Source of the DNA: Aliihoeflea sp023389195
Lineage (GTDB): Bacteria; Pseudomonadota; Alphaproteobacteria; Rhizobiales; Rhizobiaceae
Assembly (NCBI GenBank): GCA_023389195.1
Contig: JAEWET010000021.1
Coordinates: 62,001 to 126,000 of the forward strand
Reading direction: 5' to 3'
Length of the DNA stretch: 64,000 nucleotides
This document shows, in pieces, positions 1 through 9,032 of this stretch. Positions within the stretch are counted from its first letter, which is position 1; each line of letters opens with the position of its first letter. Position numbers and translations under genes: made by a program. The notes beneath the pieces are model-generated. The model was given only the letters and a program-made list of their open reading frames with translations, made no database searches and was not told where the DNA came from.

Positions 1-785
1 CCCCTGTCGCGATGTTCCGGCAGGGCGAAGGCAGCGCGGATAGCTCGCGCCTCTGCAACCGCCGCCTCGCTCGGCGAAAACGCCGCATTGGCCGGATCGA
101 TCTGCGCCGGATGAATCAGCGTTTTGCCGTCAAAACCCATATTCGCGCCCTCGCGGCACTCGGCGCCGAACGCGTCGAGATCGCGAAAATCGTTCGACAC
201 GCCGTCGAGAACGTCGAGCCCGCCGGCGCGCGCCGCAAGCACCATCTGCATCAGCCACGGCGTCAGATAGCGCCGGTCCGGCGTGGCCAGCACGCCGGTA
301 TCCTTGACGAGATCGTTTGTGCCCGCGACCAGGCAGGCGAGCCGCGCCGCATTGTCCCGCCCGAGTTCGGCGATGGCGCCGAGATTGAGCATCGCGCGCG
401 GCGTTTCGATCATCGCCCACAGCCAGCATTCCGTGTCGCCCCGGTCGAGCAGCCGGTCGGCGTCGAGAATGTCGCGCGGTCCGTCGACCTTTGGCAGCAG
501 CACCGCATCGGGCGAAGCCTCGCGCGCGGCGCGCAGATCGTCCCGCCCCCATTCGGTCGAGAGCGCATTGATCCGCAGCACGACCTCCTTCGCGCCCGCT
601 CCCCGCTCCGCGATGAACCGGCACGCCGCCTCCCGCGCCTCGATCTTCTGCGACGGCGCGACCGCGTCCTCGAGGTCGATCACCACCGCGTCGCAGGCAA
701 GCGTCGCGATCTTGGCGAGCGCCTTGGCGTTGGTGGCAGGAACATAGAGCACCGAGCGGCGCGGACGGGTGGGTCGCATGGTCAT
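1..785 (-). CDS. HpcH/HpaI aldolase / citrate lyase beta (CitE-like), 3' end outside window
   Basis: Translation from the ATG at 785 begins MTMRPTRPRRSVLYVPATN and stays open to the window edge for about 261 residues, so the C-terminus is missing. The N-terminal RSVLYVPATN, the VVIDLEDAV segment near residue 35 (acidic Mg/CoA site region) and the later MIETPRAMLNL and ANMGFDGKTLIHPAQ segments are hallmarks of the CitE / malyl-CoA lyase TIM-barrel superfamily. Such proteins cleave or form C-C bonds of 3-hydroxyacyl-CoA or hydrolyse malyl- or citramalyl-CoA in the cytoplasm. A second in-frame ATG lies at 779; no strong RBS separates them. It is divergent from the FAD oxidoreductase. The exact substrate cannot be told from sequence. 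Confidence 0.85.
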   Translation of the reverse strand, partial: MTMRPTRPRRSVLYVPATNAKALAKIATLACDAVVIDLEDAVAPSQKIEAREAACRFIAERGAGAKEVVLRINALSTEWGRDDLRAAREASPDAVLLPKVDGPRDILDADRLLDRGDTECWLWAMIETPRAMLNLGAIAELGRDNAARLACLVAGTNDLVKDTGVLATPDRRYLTPWLMQMVLAARAGGLDVLDGVSNDFRDLDAFGAECREGANMGFDGKTLIHPAQIDPANAAFSPSEAAVAEARAIRAAFALPEHRDR

Positions 786-850
786 GCCGTTTTGTGACCC
801 GGCGCGGCCGTAGCTGCAAGTGTCCGATGCTTGCACCAGCATCGAACGAA

Positions 851-976
851 GAGGCATGGACCCCTGTGACAAGCACAGGGGTGACGGCGGAAATCGATAT
901 GCCGATCTCAAACCTATCCGATTGGCACCATGGATGATGCCGTCACCTCTGTGCTTGTCACAGAGGTCCATGCCTC
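851..976. repeat. Paired palindromic repeat (REP-like) with covarying hairpins
   Basis: The 38-bp unit at 851-888 recurs in inverted orientation at 939-976 with only two differences. Each unit contains its own hairpin: a 9-bp stem around a 5-nt loop, acccctgtg/cacaggggt in the left unit and acctctgtg/cacagaggt in the right. The two differences are complementary, so both stems stay fully paired. The pair lies in the 278-bp divergent gap between the CitE-like gene and the FAD oxidoreductase. It looks like one of the interspersed palindromes common in Hyphomicrobiales genomes. Confidence 0.8.
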
Positions 977-1063
977 GCCCTCTCCGCCCCAAATTCAGCC
1001 GACACCACACTTGCCCCCACCCCGCGAACCTGATTCCCTCTCCGCCCAAACGGGAACCCATCC

Positions 1064-2230
1064 ATGCACCGCGACATCGTCATCGTCGGAGGCGCGATCG
1101 TCGGCGCGTCCATTGCATACTTCCTGCGCGAGGAAGGCTATGCCGGCACCATCGCCGTCATCGAGCGCGACCCGAGCTTCGCGCAGGCCGCGACCACGCT
1201 CTCCTGCGCCTCCATCCGCCAGCAATTCTCGATCCCCGAAAACATCCGCCTGTCGCGCTTCACGCTCCGGTTCTTCCGCGAGCTTCAGGCCCGGTTCGGC
1301 GCAGCGGCCGACATCGCCTTCCGCGAAAAGGGCTACCTCATACTTGCCAGCGATGAAGGCCGCGACATCCTCGCCGCCAATCATCGCGTGCAGATGGCCG
1401 AGGGCGCCGACATCGCGCTTCTGTCAGCCGCCGAACTCGAAACCCGCTTCGCCTGGCTCTCGGCCGATGGCATCGCCGCCGGCGCGTATGGCGTGAGCGG
1501 CGAGGGCTGGTTCGACGCCCACGCGCTGCTCGCCCTGTTGCGCACCGCACTCAAATCCCGCGACATCGACCTCGTGAAGGGCGAGGTCAGCGGCATCGCC
1601 CGCAGCGGCGACCGCATCACCGGCGTGTCGCTCGCCGATGGCGCCACCATCGAAGCCGGCCTCGTCATCAACGCCGCCGGTCCCAATGCCGGAAACCTCG
1701 CGGCGCTCGCCGGCCTCGCGCTCCCCGTCGAGCCGCGCAAGCGCTCGGTCTTCGTCTTCGAGGCTGCCGACCGCTTCGACGATATGCCGTTGTTGGTCGA
1801 TCCGTCCGGCGTCTATGTCCGGCCCGAAGGCTCGGTCTACATCACCGGCGGCGCCGAAGACGCCGCGACCGACGGCCCGGCTGATCCCGCCGATTTCGAG
1901 CCCGACTGGCCCCTCTTCGAGGAAGCGATCTGGCCGGTCCTCGCCACGCGCATCCCTGCCTTCGAGGCGCTGAAGCCCGGCCGCGCCTGGGCCGGGCACT
2001 ACGACTACAACAGCCTCGACCAGAACGCCGTCATCGGCCCCCATCCCGACGTCGCGAACTTCCTCTTCGCCAACGGCTTTTCCGGCCACGGCCTGCAGCA
2101 GGCACCGGCGGTCGGCAAGGCGCTCGCCGAATGGATCGTCCACGGCGAATACCGCACGCTCGACTGCACCGTCTTTGGCTATGCCCGCATCGCCGAAAGT
2201 CGCCCATTCCGCGAACTGAACGTGATCTGA
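1064..2230 (+). CDS. FAD-dependent oxidoreductase (DAO family)
   Basis: A 388-residue protein that opens with the Rossmann dinucleotide motif DIVIVGGAIVGASIAYFL and an acidic ribose-binding residue near residue 35 (AVIERD). The C-terminal part has the DAO-family sequence YDYNSLDQNAVIGPHPDVANFLFANGFSGHGLQQAPAVG, quoted here only to mark roughly residues 310-350 (key residues: NGFSGHG). Members oxidise amino acids, sarcosine, dimethylglycine or related secondary amines using FAD. No signal peptide is seen. It is a single gene with no obvious partner; the divergent CitE-like gene may or may not be related. Family assignment is secure, substrate is not. Confidence 0.88.
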   Translation: MHRDIVIVGGAIVGASIAYFLREEGYAGTIAVIERDPSFAQAATTLSCASIRQQFSIPENIRLSRFTLRFFRELQARFGAAADIAFREKGYLILASDEGRDILAANHRVQMAEGADIALLSAAELETRFAWLSADGIAAGAYGVSGEGWFDAHALLALLRTALKSRDIDLVKGEVSGIARSGDRITGVSLADGATIEAGLVINAAGPNAGNLAALAGLALPVEPRKRSVFVFEAADRFDDMPLLVDPSGVYVRPEGSVYITGGAEDAATDGPADPADFEPDWPLFEEAIWPVLATRIPAFEALKPGRAWAGHYDYNSLDQNAVIGPHPDVANFLFANGFSGHGLQQAPAVGKALAEWIVHGEYRTLDCTVFGYARIAESRPFRELNVI

Positions 2231-2428
2231 CGTCGCCTGGAGCGCCCATTGACGTCGCGTGAGCGAACCCCTATCTGCGCGTCGGGCCGGAAGCGCCCGC
2301 CGCCCGCAGGCATCTTGCCATGGTGAAGCTTCCCTTGATCCTTCGTTTCCCTGTCTTGTGACGGTCGAAACGGCAAAGCGGGCACCCGTTGCGTGAACTT
2401 GCCGTCCTGTCCCGATAGGAGAAATGAG

Positions 2429-2866
2429 ATGACGATCCAATCGTCTGACCTGAAGACCCATGCCCGCCGCCTGCGCACCGCGCTCGGCGAGGAGGGCATC
2501 GCGATCACCCATTCGCAAGCGCTCGAGCTCGTGGCCTGCCAGCATGGCGAGCGCGACTGGAACACCTTGTCCGCGCAGTCCCGGCCCGTCGCCGAGACAC
2601 CTGCTTCCGTGCCCTTCGCGGTCGGAGATGCCGTTTCCGGCACCTTCAACGGCAAGCCGGCGCGCGGTCATATCCACGGCATCGCGCAGACGATCAAGCC
2701 GGACCTGTGGCGTCTCACCGTCGCCTTCAACCCGCCGGTCGACGTCGTCACCTCGCCGCTCTTCTCGGCCGAGCGTCGCCGGGTCGAGATCGTTGTCGGT
2801 GCCGATGGCCGCTCGCGCCGCCTGACCGGCACCGAGACCGGCGTGATGGAACTGGCGCGCGCCTGA
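2429..2866 (+). CDS. Glyoxalase-superfamily-related small protein
   Basis: The ATG at 2429 has an AGGAG RBS at 2417-2421, seven bases away. A GTG 36 bases upstream is less likely. The 145-residue product starts with a helical segment containing HSQALELVACQHGERDWNTLSA (key residues H-ALELVA-QHG-DWNTL). This is typical of a Hyphomicrobiales family annotated as glyoxalase-superfamily-related, often found at the C-terminus of glyoxalase/bleomycin-resistance-like proteins. The rest is beta-rich (GHIHGIAQTIKPDLWRLTV). No catalytic metal ligands are evident and function is unknown. A strong terminator follows. Confidence 0.7.
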   Translation: MTIQSSDLKTHARRLRTALGEEGIAITHSQALELVACQHGERDWNTLSAQSRPVAETPASVPFAVGDAVSGTFNGKPARGHIHGIAQTIKPDLWRLTVAFNPPVDVVTSPLFSAERRRVEIVVGADGRSRRLTGTETGVMELARA

Positions 2867-2871
2867 TCACG

Positions 2872-2900
2872 AAAGGGGCGGCGGCTTTCGCCGCCCCTTT
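2872..2900 (+). terminator. Hairpin terminator after the glyoxalase-related gene
   Basis: AAAGGGGCGGCG at 2872-2883 pairs perfectly with CGCCGCCCCTTT at 2889-2900 around a 5-nt loop, starting six bases after the stop codon. The A-rich left and T-rich right ends make it a reasonable intrinsic terminator, though the downstream T run is short. It separates the gene from leuD. Confidence 0.75.
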
Positions 2901-2963
2901 ACCTTCCGATGCGCCTTGCGGTAAACGAGACGCAACAATCGCACCAGAAGCGGGCTTCGGAAG

Positions 2964-3569
2964 ATGGAAAAGTTCACGAAACTGACGGGCGTCGCCGCCC
3001 CCCTGCCCATCGTCAATGTCGATACCGACATGATCATCCCGAAGGATTACCTGAAGACGATCAAGCGCACCGGCCTGTCCAAGGGCCTCTTCGCCGAGAT
3101 GCGCTTCAACGAGGACGGCACCGAGAACCCGGATTTCGTGCTCAACAAGCCCGCCTACCGCAATGCGCAGATCCTCGTCGCGGGCGACAATTTCGGCTGC
3201 GGTTCCTCGCGTGAACACGCTCCGTGGGCATTGCTCGATTTCGGCATCCGCTGCGTGATCTCGACCTCGTTCGCCGACATTTTCTACAACAACTGCTTCA
3301 AGAACGGCATCCTGCCGATCACGGTCAGCCCCGAAGACCTCGACAAGCTTCTGGACGACGCCTCGCGCGGCGCCAATGCGACGCTGACCGTCGACCTCGA
3401 AGCCTGCGAAATACGCGGCCCCGACGGCGGCATGATCAAGTTCGACCTCGACGCCTTCAAGCGCCATTGCCTGTTGAACGGCCTCGACGATATCGGCCTG
3501 ACGATGGAAAAGGCGCCGTCGATCGAAGGCTTCGAGAAGAGCTACGCCGAGACCCGTCCCTGGGCCTGA
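2964..3569 (+). CDS. leuD: 3-isopropylmalate dehydratase small subunit
   Basis: A 201-residue protein, the usual LeuD length. It contains NVDTDMIIPKDYLKTIKRTG near the N-terminus and the diagnostic GDNFGCGSSREHAPWAL segment around residues 75-92, which closes over the substrate in aconitase-type swivelling domains. With LeuC (not in this window) it isomerises 2-isopropylmalate to 3-isopropylmalate in leucine biosynthesis in the cytoplasm. leuB lies 2.5 kb downstream on the same strand, separated by unrelated genes, so leucine genes here are scattered. No leader peptide or attenuator rich in Leu codons was found upstream. Confidence 0.97.
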   Translation: MEKFTKLTGVAAPLPIVNVDTDMIIPKDYLKTIKRTGLSKGLFAEMRFNEDGTENPDFVLNKPAYRNAQILVAGDNFGCGSSREHAPWALLDFGIRCVISTSFADIFYNNCFKNGILPITVSPEDLDKLLDDASRGANATLTVDLEACEIRGPDGGMIKFDLDAFKRHCLLNGLDDIGLTMEKAPSIEGFEKSYAETRPWA

Positions 3570-3577
3570 CCGCACAT

Positions 3578-3817
3578 ATGGCGCCCTTCGTCCCCAAGCG
3601 TCTGGAGCCGGTCGCCTTCGGCCTGTTCCTCACATTCTTCATGACCTTCATCATCACCGGCATCTCGACGGTGCTGGTCGCGGGCGTGGATGCGCCCGGC
3701 TTTGCCGCGCTCTGGTTCCGGGCATGGATGTCGTCCTGGGCCGTCGCCTTCCCGGCCGTCCTCGTCGTCGCGCCCTTCGTGCGGCGCATCCTGCGGGTCA
3801 TCGTCCGGCCCGCCTGA
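3578..3817 (+). CDS. DUF2798-type small membrane protein
   Basis: The ATG lies eight bases after the leuD stop and yields 79 residues. There are two predicted membrane segments, about residues 11-34 (VAFGLFLTFFMTFIITGISTV) and 48-66 (WMSSWAVAFPAVLVVAPFV), with the PKR start and FRAWMSSWAVAFPAVLVVAP pattern of the DUF2798 family of two-TM proteins. It is likely translated with leuD. Function is unknown. The RBS is weak, which fits coupling to leuD. Confidence 0.75.
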   Translation: MAPFVPKRLEPVAFGLFLTFFMTFIITGISTVLVAGVDAPGFAALWFRAWMSSWAVAFPAVLVVAPFVRRILRVIVRPA

Positions 3818-3910
3818 ACCGCGAAAACCGCCCCTGAAGGCGGATTTCCTTGTTCCGCCACGAAAAACGGCTAAACCGTCGCCAAAGCTCTCCAATCGAG
3901 GATCGCACGC

Positions 3911-4960
3911 GTGACGAACCAGACCCTGACCCGCTTTCTCGTCGAACAGCAGCGCCAGCAGGACGCACTCCCCGGCCAGCTTCGCCTCCTGATCGAAATC
4001 GTCGCCCGCGCCTGCAAGGCGATCAGCCATTCGGTCAACAAGGGCGCGCTCGGCGGCATGCTGGGCGATCTGGGCAGCGAGAACGTGCAGGGCGAAGTCC
4101 AGAAGAAGCTCGACGTCATCGCCAACGAAATCCTGCTCGAGGCCAATGAATGGGGCGGCCACCTCGCCGCCATGGCGTCGGAGGAAATGGAATCGATCTA
4201 TTCGATCCCGAACCGCTTTCCGCGCGGCGAATATCTCCTGCTCTTCGATCCGATCGACGGCTCGTCCAACATCGACGTCGACATCTCGGTCGGCACCATC
4301 TTCTCGGTCCTCAAGGCACCGGCGGGCGCGGAAGGCCGCGAGATCGACGAGCACGACTTCCTGCAGAAAGGCGCGACGCAGGTCGCCGCCGGCTACGCGA
4401 TCTATGGCCCGCAGACGCTTCTCGTCCTCACCGTCGGCACCGGCGTCTACGAATTCGCGCTCGACCGCGACATGGGCTCCTGGCGCATGACGCACAAGGA
4501 CATCAAGCTGCCGAAGGGCTATGCCGAATTCGCCATCAACATGTCGAACTACCGCCACTGGGCCCCGCCCATGCGCCGCTATGTCGACGAATGCCTCGCC
4601 GGCAAGGACGGCGCGCGGGGCAAGAACTTCAACATGCGCTGGACCGCCTCCATGGTGGCCGACGTCCACCGCATTTTGAAGCGCGGCGGCATCTTCATGT
4701 ATCCCTGGGATGCCCGCAAACCCGAGATGCCCGGCAAGCTGCGCCTGATGTACGAGGCCAATCCGATGGCGTTCCTGATCGAGCAGGCCGGCGGCGCCGC
4801 CTATGACGGGCGCACCCGGATCATGGATATCGACGCGACCGCGCTGCACCAGCGCGTCGGCGTGGTGCTCGGCGATCCCGACGAAGTCGCCCGCGTCGTC
4901 GACTACCACCGCGAGGCGGATGCTGTGCCCGCCCCTGCACCGGCCGCGCCGCGCGCCTGA
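3911..4960 (+). CDS. fbp: Class 1 fructose-1,6-bisphosphatase
   Basis: The GTG start at 3911 gives 349 residues, within the class 1 range. The metal-binding motif LLFDPIDGSSNIDVDISVGTIF (key residues D-P-D-G-S-S-N) sits near residue 115-135, and the ASEEME acidic segment precedes it. A conserved C-terminal YEANPMAFLIEQAGGAAYDG segment supports the call. The enzyme dephosphorylates fructose-1,6-bisphosphate in gluconeogenesis (and the Calvin cycle in autotrophs) in the cytosol. No cbb genes are nearby, so gluconeogenesis is the likely role. A small GATCGG/CCGATC hairpin follows the stop. Confidence 0.97.
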   Translation: MTNQTLTRFLVEQQRQQDALPGQLRLLIEIVARACKAISHSVNKGALGGMLGDLGSENVQGEVQKKLDVIANEILLEANEWGGHLAAMASEEMESIYSIPNRFPRGEYLLLFDPIDGSSNIDVDISVGTIFSVLKAPAGAEGREIDEHDFLQKGATQVAAGYAIYGPQTLLVLTVGTGVYEFALDRDMGSWRMTHKDIKLPKGYAEFAINMSNYRHWAPPMRRYVDECLAGKDGARGKNFNMRWTASMVADVHRILKRGGIFMYPWDARKPEMPGKLRLMYEANPMAFLIEQAGGAAYDGRTRIMDIDATALHQRVGVVLGDPDEVARVVDYHREADAVPAPAPAAPRA

Positions 4961-5098
4961 TCGGGGAACCGATCGGCATCGCCGGGCTTAAACCCCTGCC
5001 ATGCCGATCGCCCGCCGCCTGCCCGAACTCGCCCTTCTTCGCATCAAGTCCCTTTTCGCGCGCTTTCGCCGCTTGCGGCCGCTGGCGCGCACGCCGCC

Positions 5099-5917
5099 GT
5101 GATCGGCACGTTGGGCGTCGCCTTGCTTGCTGCGCTCACCTTCATCCCGGACCACATCCTCTTTCGCCAAAGGCTCGCCTTCTCGATCCTGGAGATGAGC
5201 AGCGCCCGCGAGATGATCGCGCTCGACCAGCGCACCCATGACGGCCTGACGCTGCGCTCCTGGTACGTCGCACCGCAGGAAGGGCGGCCGGTCATCGTCT
5301 ATTTCGCCGGCCGCGACGGCGACATCCTGCGCAAGCCCGCCCATCTCGTCGAGCGCGTGGAGGACGGTTTCGGCCTCGTCCTCGTCGGCTATCGCGGCTA
5401 TGGCGGCAATCCCGGCCTGCCGCGCGAGATCGACATGCACCGCGACATCCAGGGTCTCGTCGCCCGCCTGCGCTCCGACGATCTCGCCGGCAGCGGCCTC
5501 ATCTTCTACGGCTATTCGATGGGCTCCGCCTTCGCCGCCAATGCCGCCGCGCAGGTCGATCCGCTGGCGGTAATCCTCGAGGCGCCGCTGTCGAACTTCC
5601 TCGCCGCCGTGCGCCAGCAGGCCGGCTACGTGCCGGGCTTCCTCGTGCGAACAAGGCTCGACAATCTGTCGCGCATTCCGCAGATCCGCGCGCCGATCCT
5701 GCTTCTGGCCGGCGGCCGCGATGCGGTGACGCCACCCTCCTTCGCCCACGCACTGGCCGCCGCCAACCCCACCTTCGCGTCCGTCGAGACCTTCCCCGAG
5801 GCCAATCATTTCAGCATCGTGCGTCACGGCGGCCGCGAGGCGATCGGTGCCTTTCTCCAGGCGATCGAGAACCGGACGATGGCGTCGGCGGCCGCGTCTG
5901 GCGCATCGATCTCCTGA
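5099..5917 (+). CDS. Membrane-anchored alpha/beta hydrolase (BEM46/ABHD13-like)
   Basis: The frame starts at a GTG at 5099 and encodes 272 residues. A short hydrophobic N-terminus (IGTLGVALLAALTFIP) suggests an uncleaved membrane anchor. The hydrolase core shows GYRGYGGNPG near residue 100, the nucleophile elbow GYSMGSAFA, an acid residue in LAGGRDAVTPP and the catalytic histidine in EANHFSIV near residue 240. This arrangement matches the BEM46/ABHD13 serine hydrolases of unknown substrate. A 33-codon frame starting at 5001 ends in TGA overlapping this GTG by four bases, which could couple translation. The start is uncertain. Confidence 0.8.
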   Translation: MIGTLGVALLAALTFIPDHILFRQRLAFSILEMSSAREMIALDQRTHDGLTLRSWYVAPQEGRPVIVYFAGRDGDILRKPAHLVERVEDGFGLVLVGYRGYGGNPGLPREIDMHRDIQGLVARLRSDDLAGSGLIFYGYSMGSAFAANAAAQVDPLAVILEAPLSNFLAAVRQQAGYVPGFLVRTRLDNLSRIPQIRAPILLLAGGRDAVTPPSFAHALAAANPTFASVETFPEANHFSIVRHGGREAIGAFLQAIENRTMASAAASGASIS

Positions 5918-6020
5918 CGGAAAGGCTGGACGGATCGGCGCTCGCGCAATATCAGCGACGGCGACACAATCTGTCGCGGCGCATGCGTGCCGGGCAATCT
6001 TTCACGATCGGAGGTTCTTC

Positions 6021-7133
<1,113 letters not shown>

Positions 7134-7201
7134 TTCCAAGCAGCGCCGGTTTGGCGAAACAAACGGGTCGCGCATGGCGCGATCCGCGACAAAGCGATCC
7201 T

Positions 7202-7232
7202 TTCCGGCCGATTGACCCCTGATCGGCCGGAA
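7202..7232 (+). terminator. 11-bp inverted repeat after leuB
   Basis: TTCCGGCCGAT at 7202-7212 pairs perfectly with ATCGGCCGGAA at 7222-7232 around a 9-nt loop, about 70 bp after the leuB stop and 90 bp before fpr. There is no T tract, so it may be a factor-dependent or leaky terminator or a regulatory hairpin for fpr. Confidence 0.45.
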
Positions 7233-7320
7233 TGCTATTCCAACGGCAACTGTCCGCGCCCGCCACGCGTTTGATCGCGAAGCCGCCCGAGCGCTCCTCA
7301 CAACAGCCTCAAGGATGATC

Positions 7321-8145
7321 ATGCAGACCGCCGCACTTGCCGTGACGACCGCCGATGCTCCCGAATTCCCGATCCCGGCGAACACCTATGCCGAGCGCGT
7401 CGTCTCGGTGACGCACTATACCGACAGCCTGTTCTCCTTCCGCATCACGCGCCCGGCCGCCTTCCGCTTCCGCTCGGGCGAGTTCGTCATGATCGGCCTG
7501 CCGAATGCCGAGCGCCCGGTCTTCCGCGCCTATTCGATCGCCAGCCCCGCCTGGGACGAGGAGGTCGAGTTCTATTCGATCAAGGTCGCCGACGGCCCGC
7601 TGACCCAGCACCTGCAGAAGATCCAGCCCGGCGACACGGTGCTGATGAAGCACAAATCGACGGGCACGCTGGTGCTCGACGCACTGACGCCGGCCAAGCG
7701 CCTCTGGATGGTAGCGACCGGCACCGGATTTGCGCCCTGGGCGAGCCTGCTGCGCGATCCGGAAACCTATGAGAAGTTCGACGAGATCGTCGTCACCAAC
7801 ACCTGCCGCGACGTCGCCGATCTCGCCTATGGCGACCAGCTCGTCGCCTCTCTCGAAAACGATCCGCTGATCGGCGAACTGACGGCCGGCCGGGTCAGAT
7901 ATGTAGCCACCACAACGCGCGAGACCTCGCCGCAGATGGGCCGCATCACCACGCTGATCGAGAATGGCGACCTCTTCCGCATCGTCGGCTGCGCACCGTT
8001 CGACCGCGAAACGGACCGCGTCATGATCTGCGGTTCGATGGCGATGCTCAAGGACGTCAAGGCGCTGGTCGAGGCGCATGGGCTGGAGGAAGGCTCCAAC
8101 AACAAGCCGGCCGATTTCGTCGTCGAGCGCGCCTTCGTCGGCTGA
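7321..8145 (+). CDS. fpr: Ferredoxin/flavodoxin--NADP reductase
   Basis: A 274-residue protein from the ATG at 7321, which has AAGGA at 7311-7315; an ATG at 7315 would add two residues. The FAD-binding motif FRAYSIASPAW lies near residue 60, the NADP-binding GTGFAPWASLLRDP near 135, and the C-terminal FVVERAFVG tail is typical of bacterial subclass IA Fpr. It exchanges electrons between NADPH and ferredoxin or flavodoxin in the cytoplasm. In related bacteria fpr is linked to oxidative stress and Fe-S metabolism; no regulator site was recognised here. Confidence 0.95.
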   Translation: MQTAALAVTTADAPEFPIPANTYAERVVSVTHYTDSLFSFRITRPAAFRFRSGEFVMIGLPNAERPVFRAYSIASPAWDEEVEFYSIKVADGPLTQHLQKIQPGDTVLMKHKSTGTLVLDALTPAKRLWMVATGTGFAPWASLLRDPETYEKFDEIVVTNTCRDVADLAYGDQLVASLENDPLIGELTAGRVRYVATTTRETSPQMGRITTLIENGDLFRIVGCAPFDRETDRVMICGSMAMLKDVKALVEAHGLEEGSNNKPADFVVERAFVG

Positions 8146-8220
8146 CGCGATTCCACTTCGGCGGGCAGCGGAACCGCCAATCGGACCGCACGTTTTCCTT
8201 GACGCTCAAGGAGAACAATT

Positions 8221-8628
8221 ATGAGAATCGACGATATCCGCGTCTCGCGCGCCGCCAGTGACGGCGGTTCCGCCGAAGTCTTCCTTCGCGACGACGATGG
8301 TGCGGAAATCCGCGTCGGTCTGCCGCTCGGCCCCGCCTCCAGCGACGACCGCGCCTCCATCCTCGACGAGGTGCGCAGCCTCTTGAATGCCGCCGTCGAG
8401 GCGATCGGCGCGACCACCGCGCTTCCCGACGGGCTGACGCCGGCCAACGGCAACGAGGAGGTTTCCCTCGATTCGCTGGACATGCCGAATGACGGCCGCC
8501 CGCTCGAATCGCTCGAGGAAGACGACGACAATGCCTACCAGGAATCGGATGAGGCGCTGCCCGACGAACGAGCCGAACAGGCTCTGGCTGCCGGCCTGAC
8601 ACGCGGACGCTTCGGCGACCCCGCCTAG
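8221..8628 (+). CDS. Acidic hypothetical protein
   Basis: An AAGGAG RBS at 8208-8213 precedes the ATG, supporting a real gene of 135 residues. The product is strongly acidic, with a run of Glu/Asp around residues 98-118 (ESLEEDDDNAYQESDEALPDE). The N-terminal 45 residues look like a small beta-rich domain (IDDIRVSRAASDGGSAEVFL). No known motif, signal peptide or membrane segment was recognised. It follows fpr with a 75-bp gap and could be cotranscribed. Function unknown. Confidence 0.65.
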   Translation: MRIDDIRVSRAASDGGSAEVFLRDDDGAEIRVGLPLGPASSDDRASILDEVRSLLNAAVEAIGATTALPDGLTPANGNEEVSLDSLDMPNDGRPLESLEEDDDNAYQESDEALPDERAEQALAAGLTRGRFGDPA

Positions 8629-8699
8629 CGGCAGTTCAGGTTCGGACCTGGTCGCGTCGGTGATGGCGGATATCGAGATCCGCTTCGCCGCATCGCGCC

Positions 8700-8888
8700 T
8701 CAGGCGGGCTCGACGCTTTTGGTCGTGTGCGTGACGAGAGCGTCGCCGAGTTCTTCGGCAAGCGTCGTCAAAGCCGTCGGCACCGCTTCCTGTTCGATCG
8801 GTGTCATCAGGAAGTCGAGTTCACCGACCGCGTCCTGATCCTGATTGCGCTTGGGGGTGTCCAGCATGCCGGGCACTCTTTTTAACAT
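8700..8888 (-). CDS. Small acidic protein, possible NepR-like
   Basis: A 62-residue frame on the minus strand. A second in-frame ATG at 8867, with AAAGAG upstream, would give a 55-residue product. The core reads LMTPIEQEAVPTALTTLAEEL. This spacing (I--E-xVP--L--L---L) resembles the anti-sigma NepR helix pattern of alphaproteobacteria, which normally reads Y---V-E-IP--F--LL--L. No phyR or ecfG is nearby, so the similarity is only suggestive. Some DUF families of similar size would also fit. Confidence 0.5.
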   Translation of the reverse strand: MLKRVPGMLDTPKRNQDQDAVGELDFLMTPIEQEAVPTALTTLAEELGDALVTHTTKSVEPA

Positions 8889-8983
8889 ATGTTAGTCGCC
8901 TTCAAACGCAGCTATAGGCGGAATGATCCCGTCCTCAAACCGCCGAAGCGCGTTTTTCACGCAAAAGTCAGGGCTGCGGACGC

Positions 8984-9007
8984 AAAAGGCGCCCGGATGG
9001 GGCGCCT
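8984..9007 (-). terminator. Intrinsic terminator of the aldehyde oxidoreductase operon
   Basis: On the minus strand AGGCGCC pairs with GGCGCCT around a 7-nt loop and is followed by TTTTG, about 26 bp after the stop of the large subunit gene. This is a standard rho-independent arrangement. Confidence 0.75.
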
Positions 9008-9032
9008 CTGCAACAGTCGGCGAAAGCCTGGA

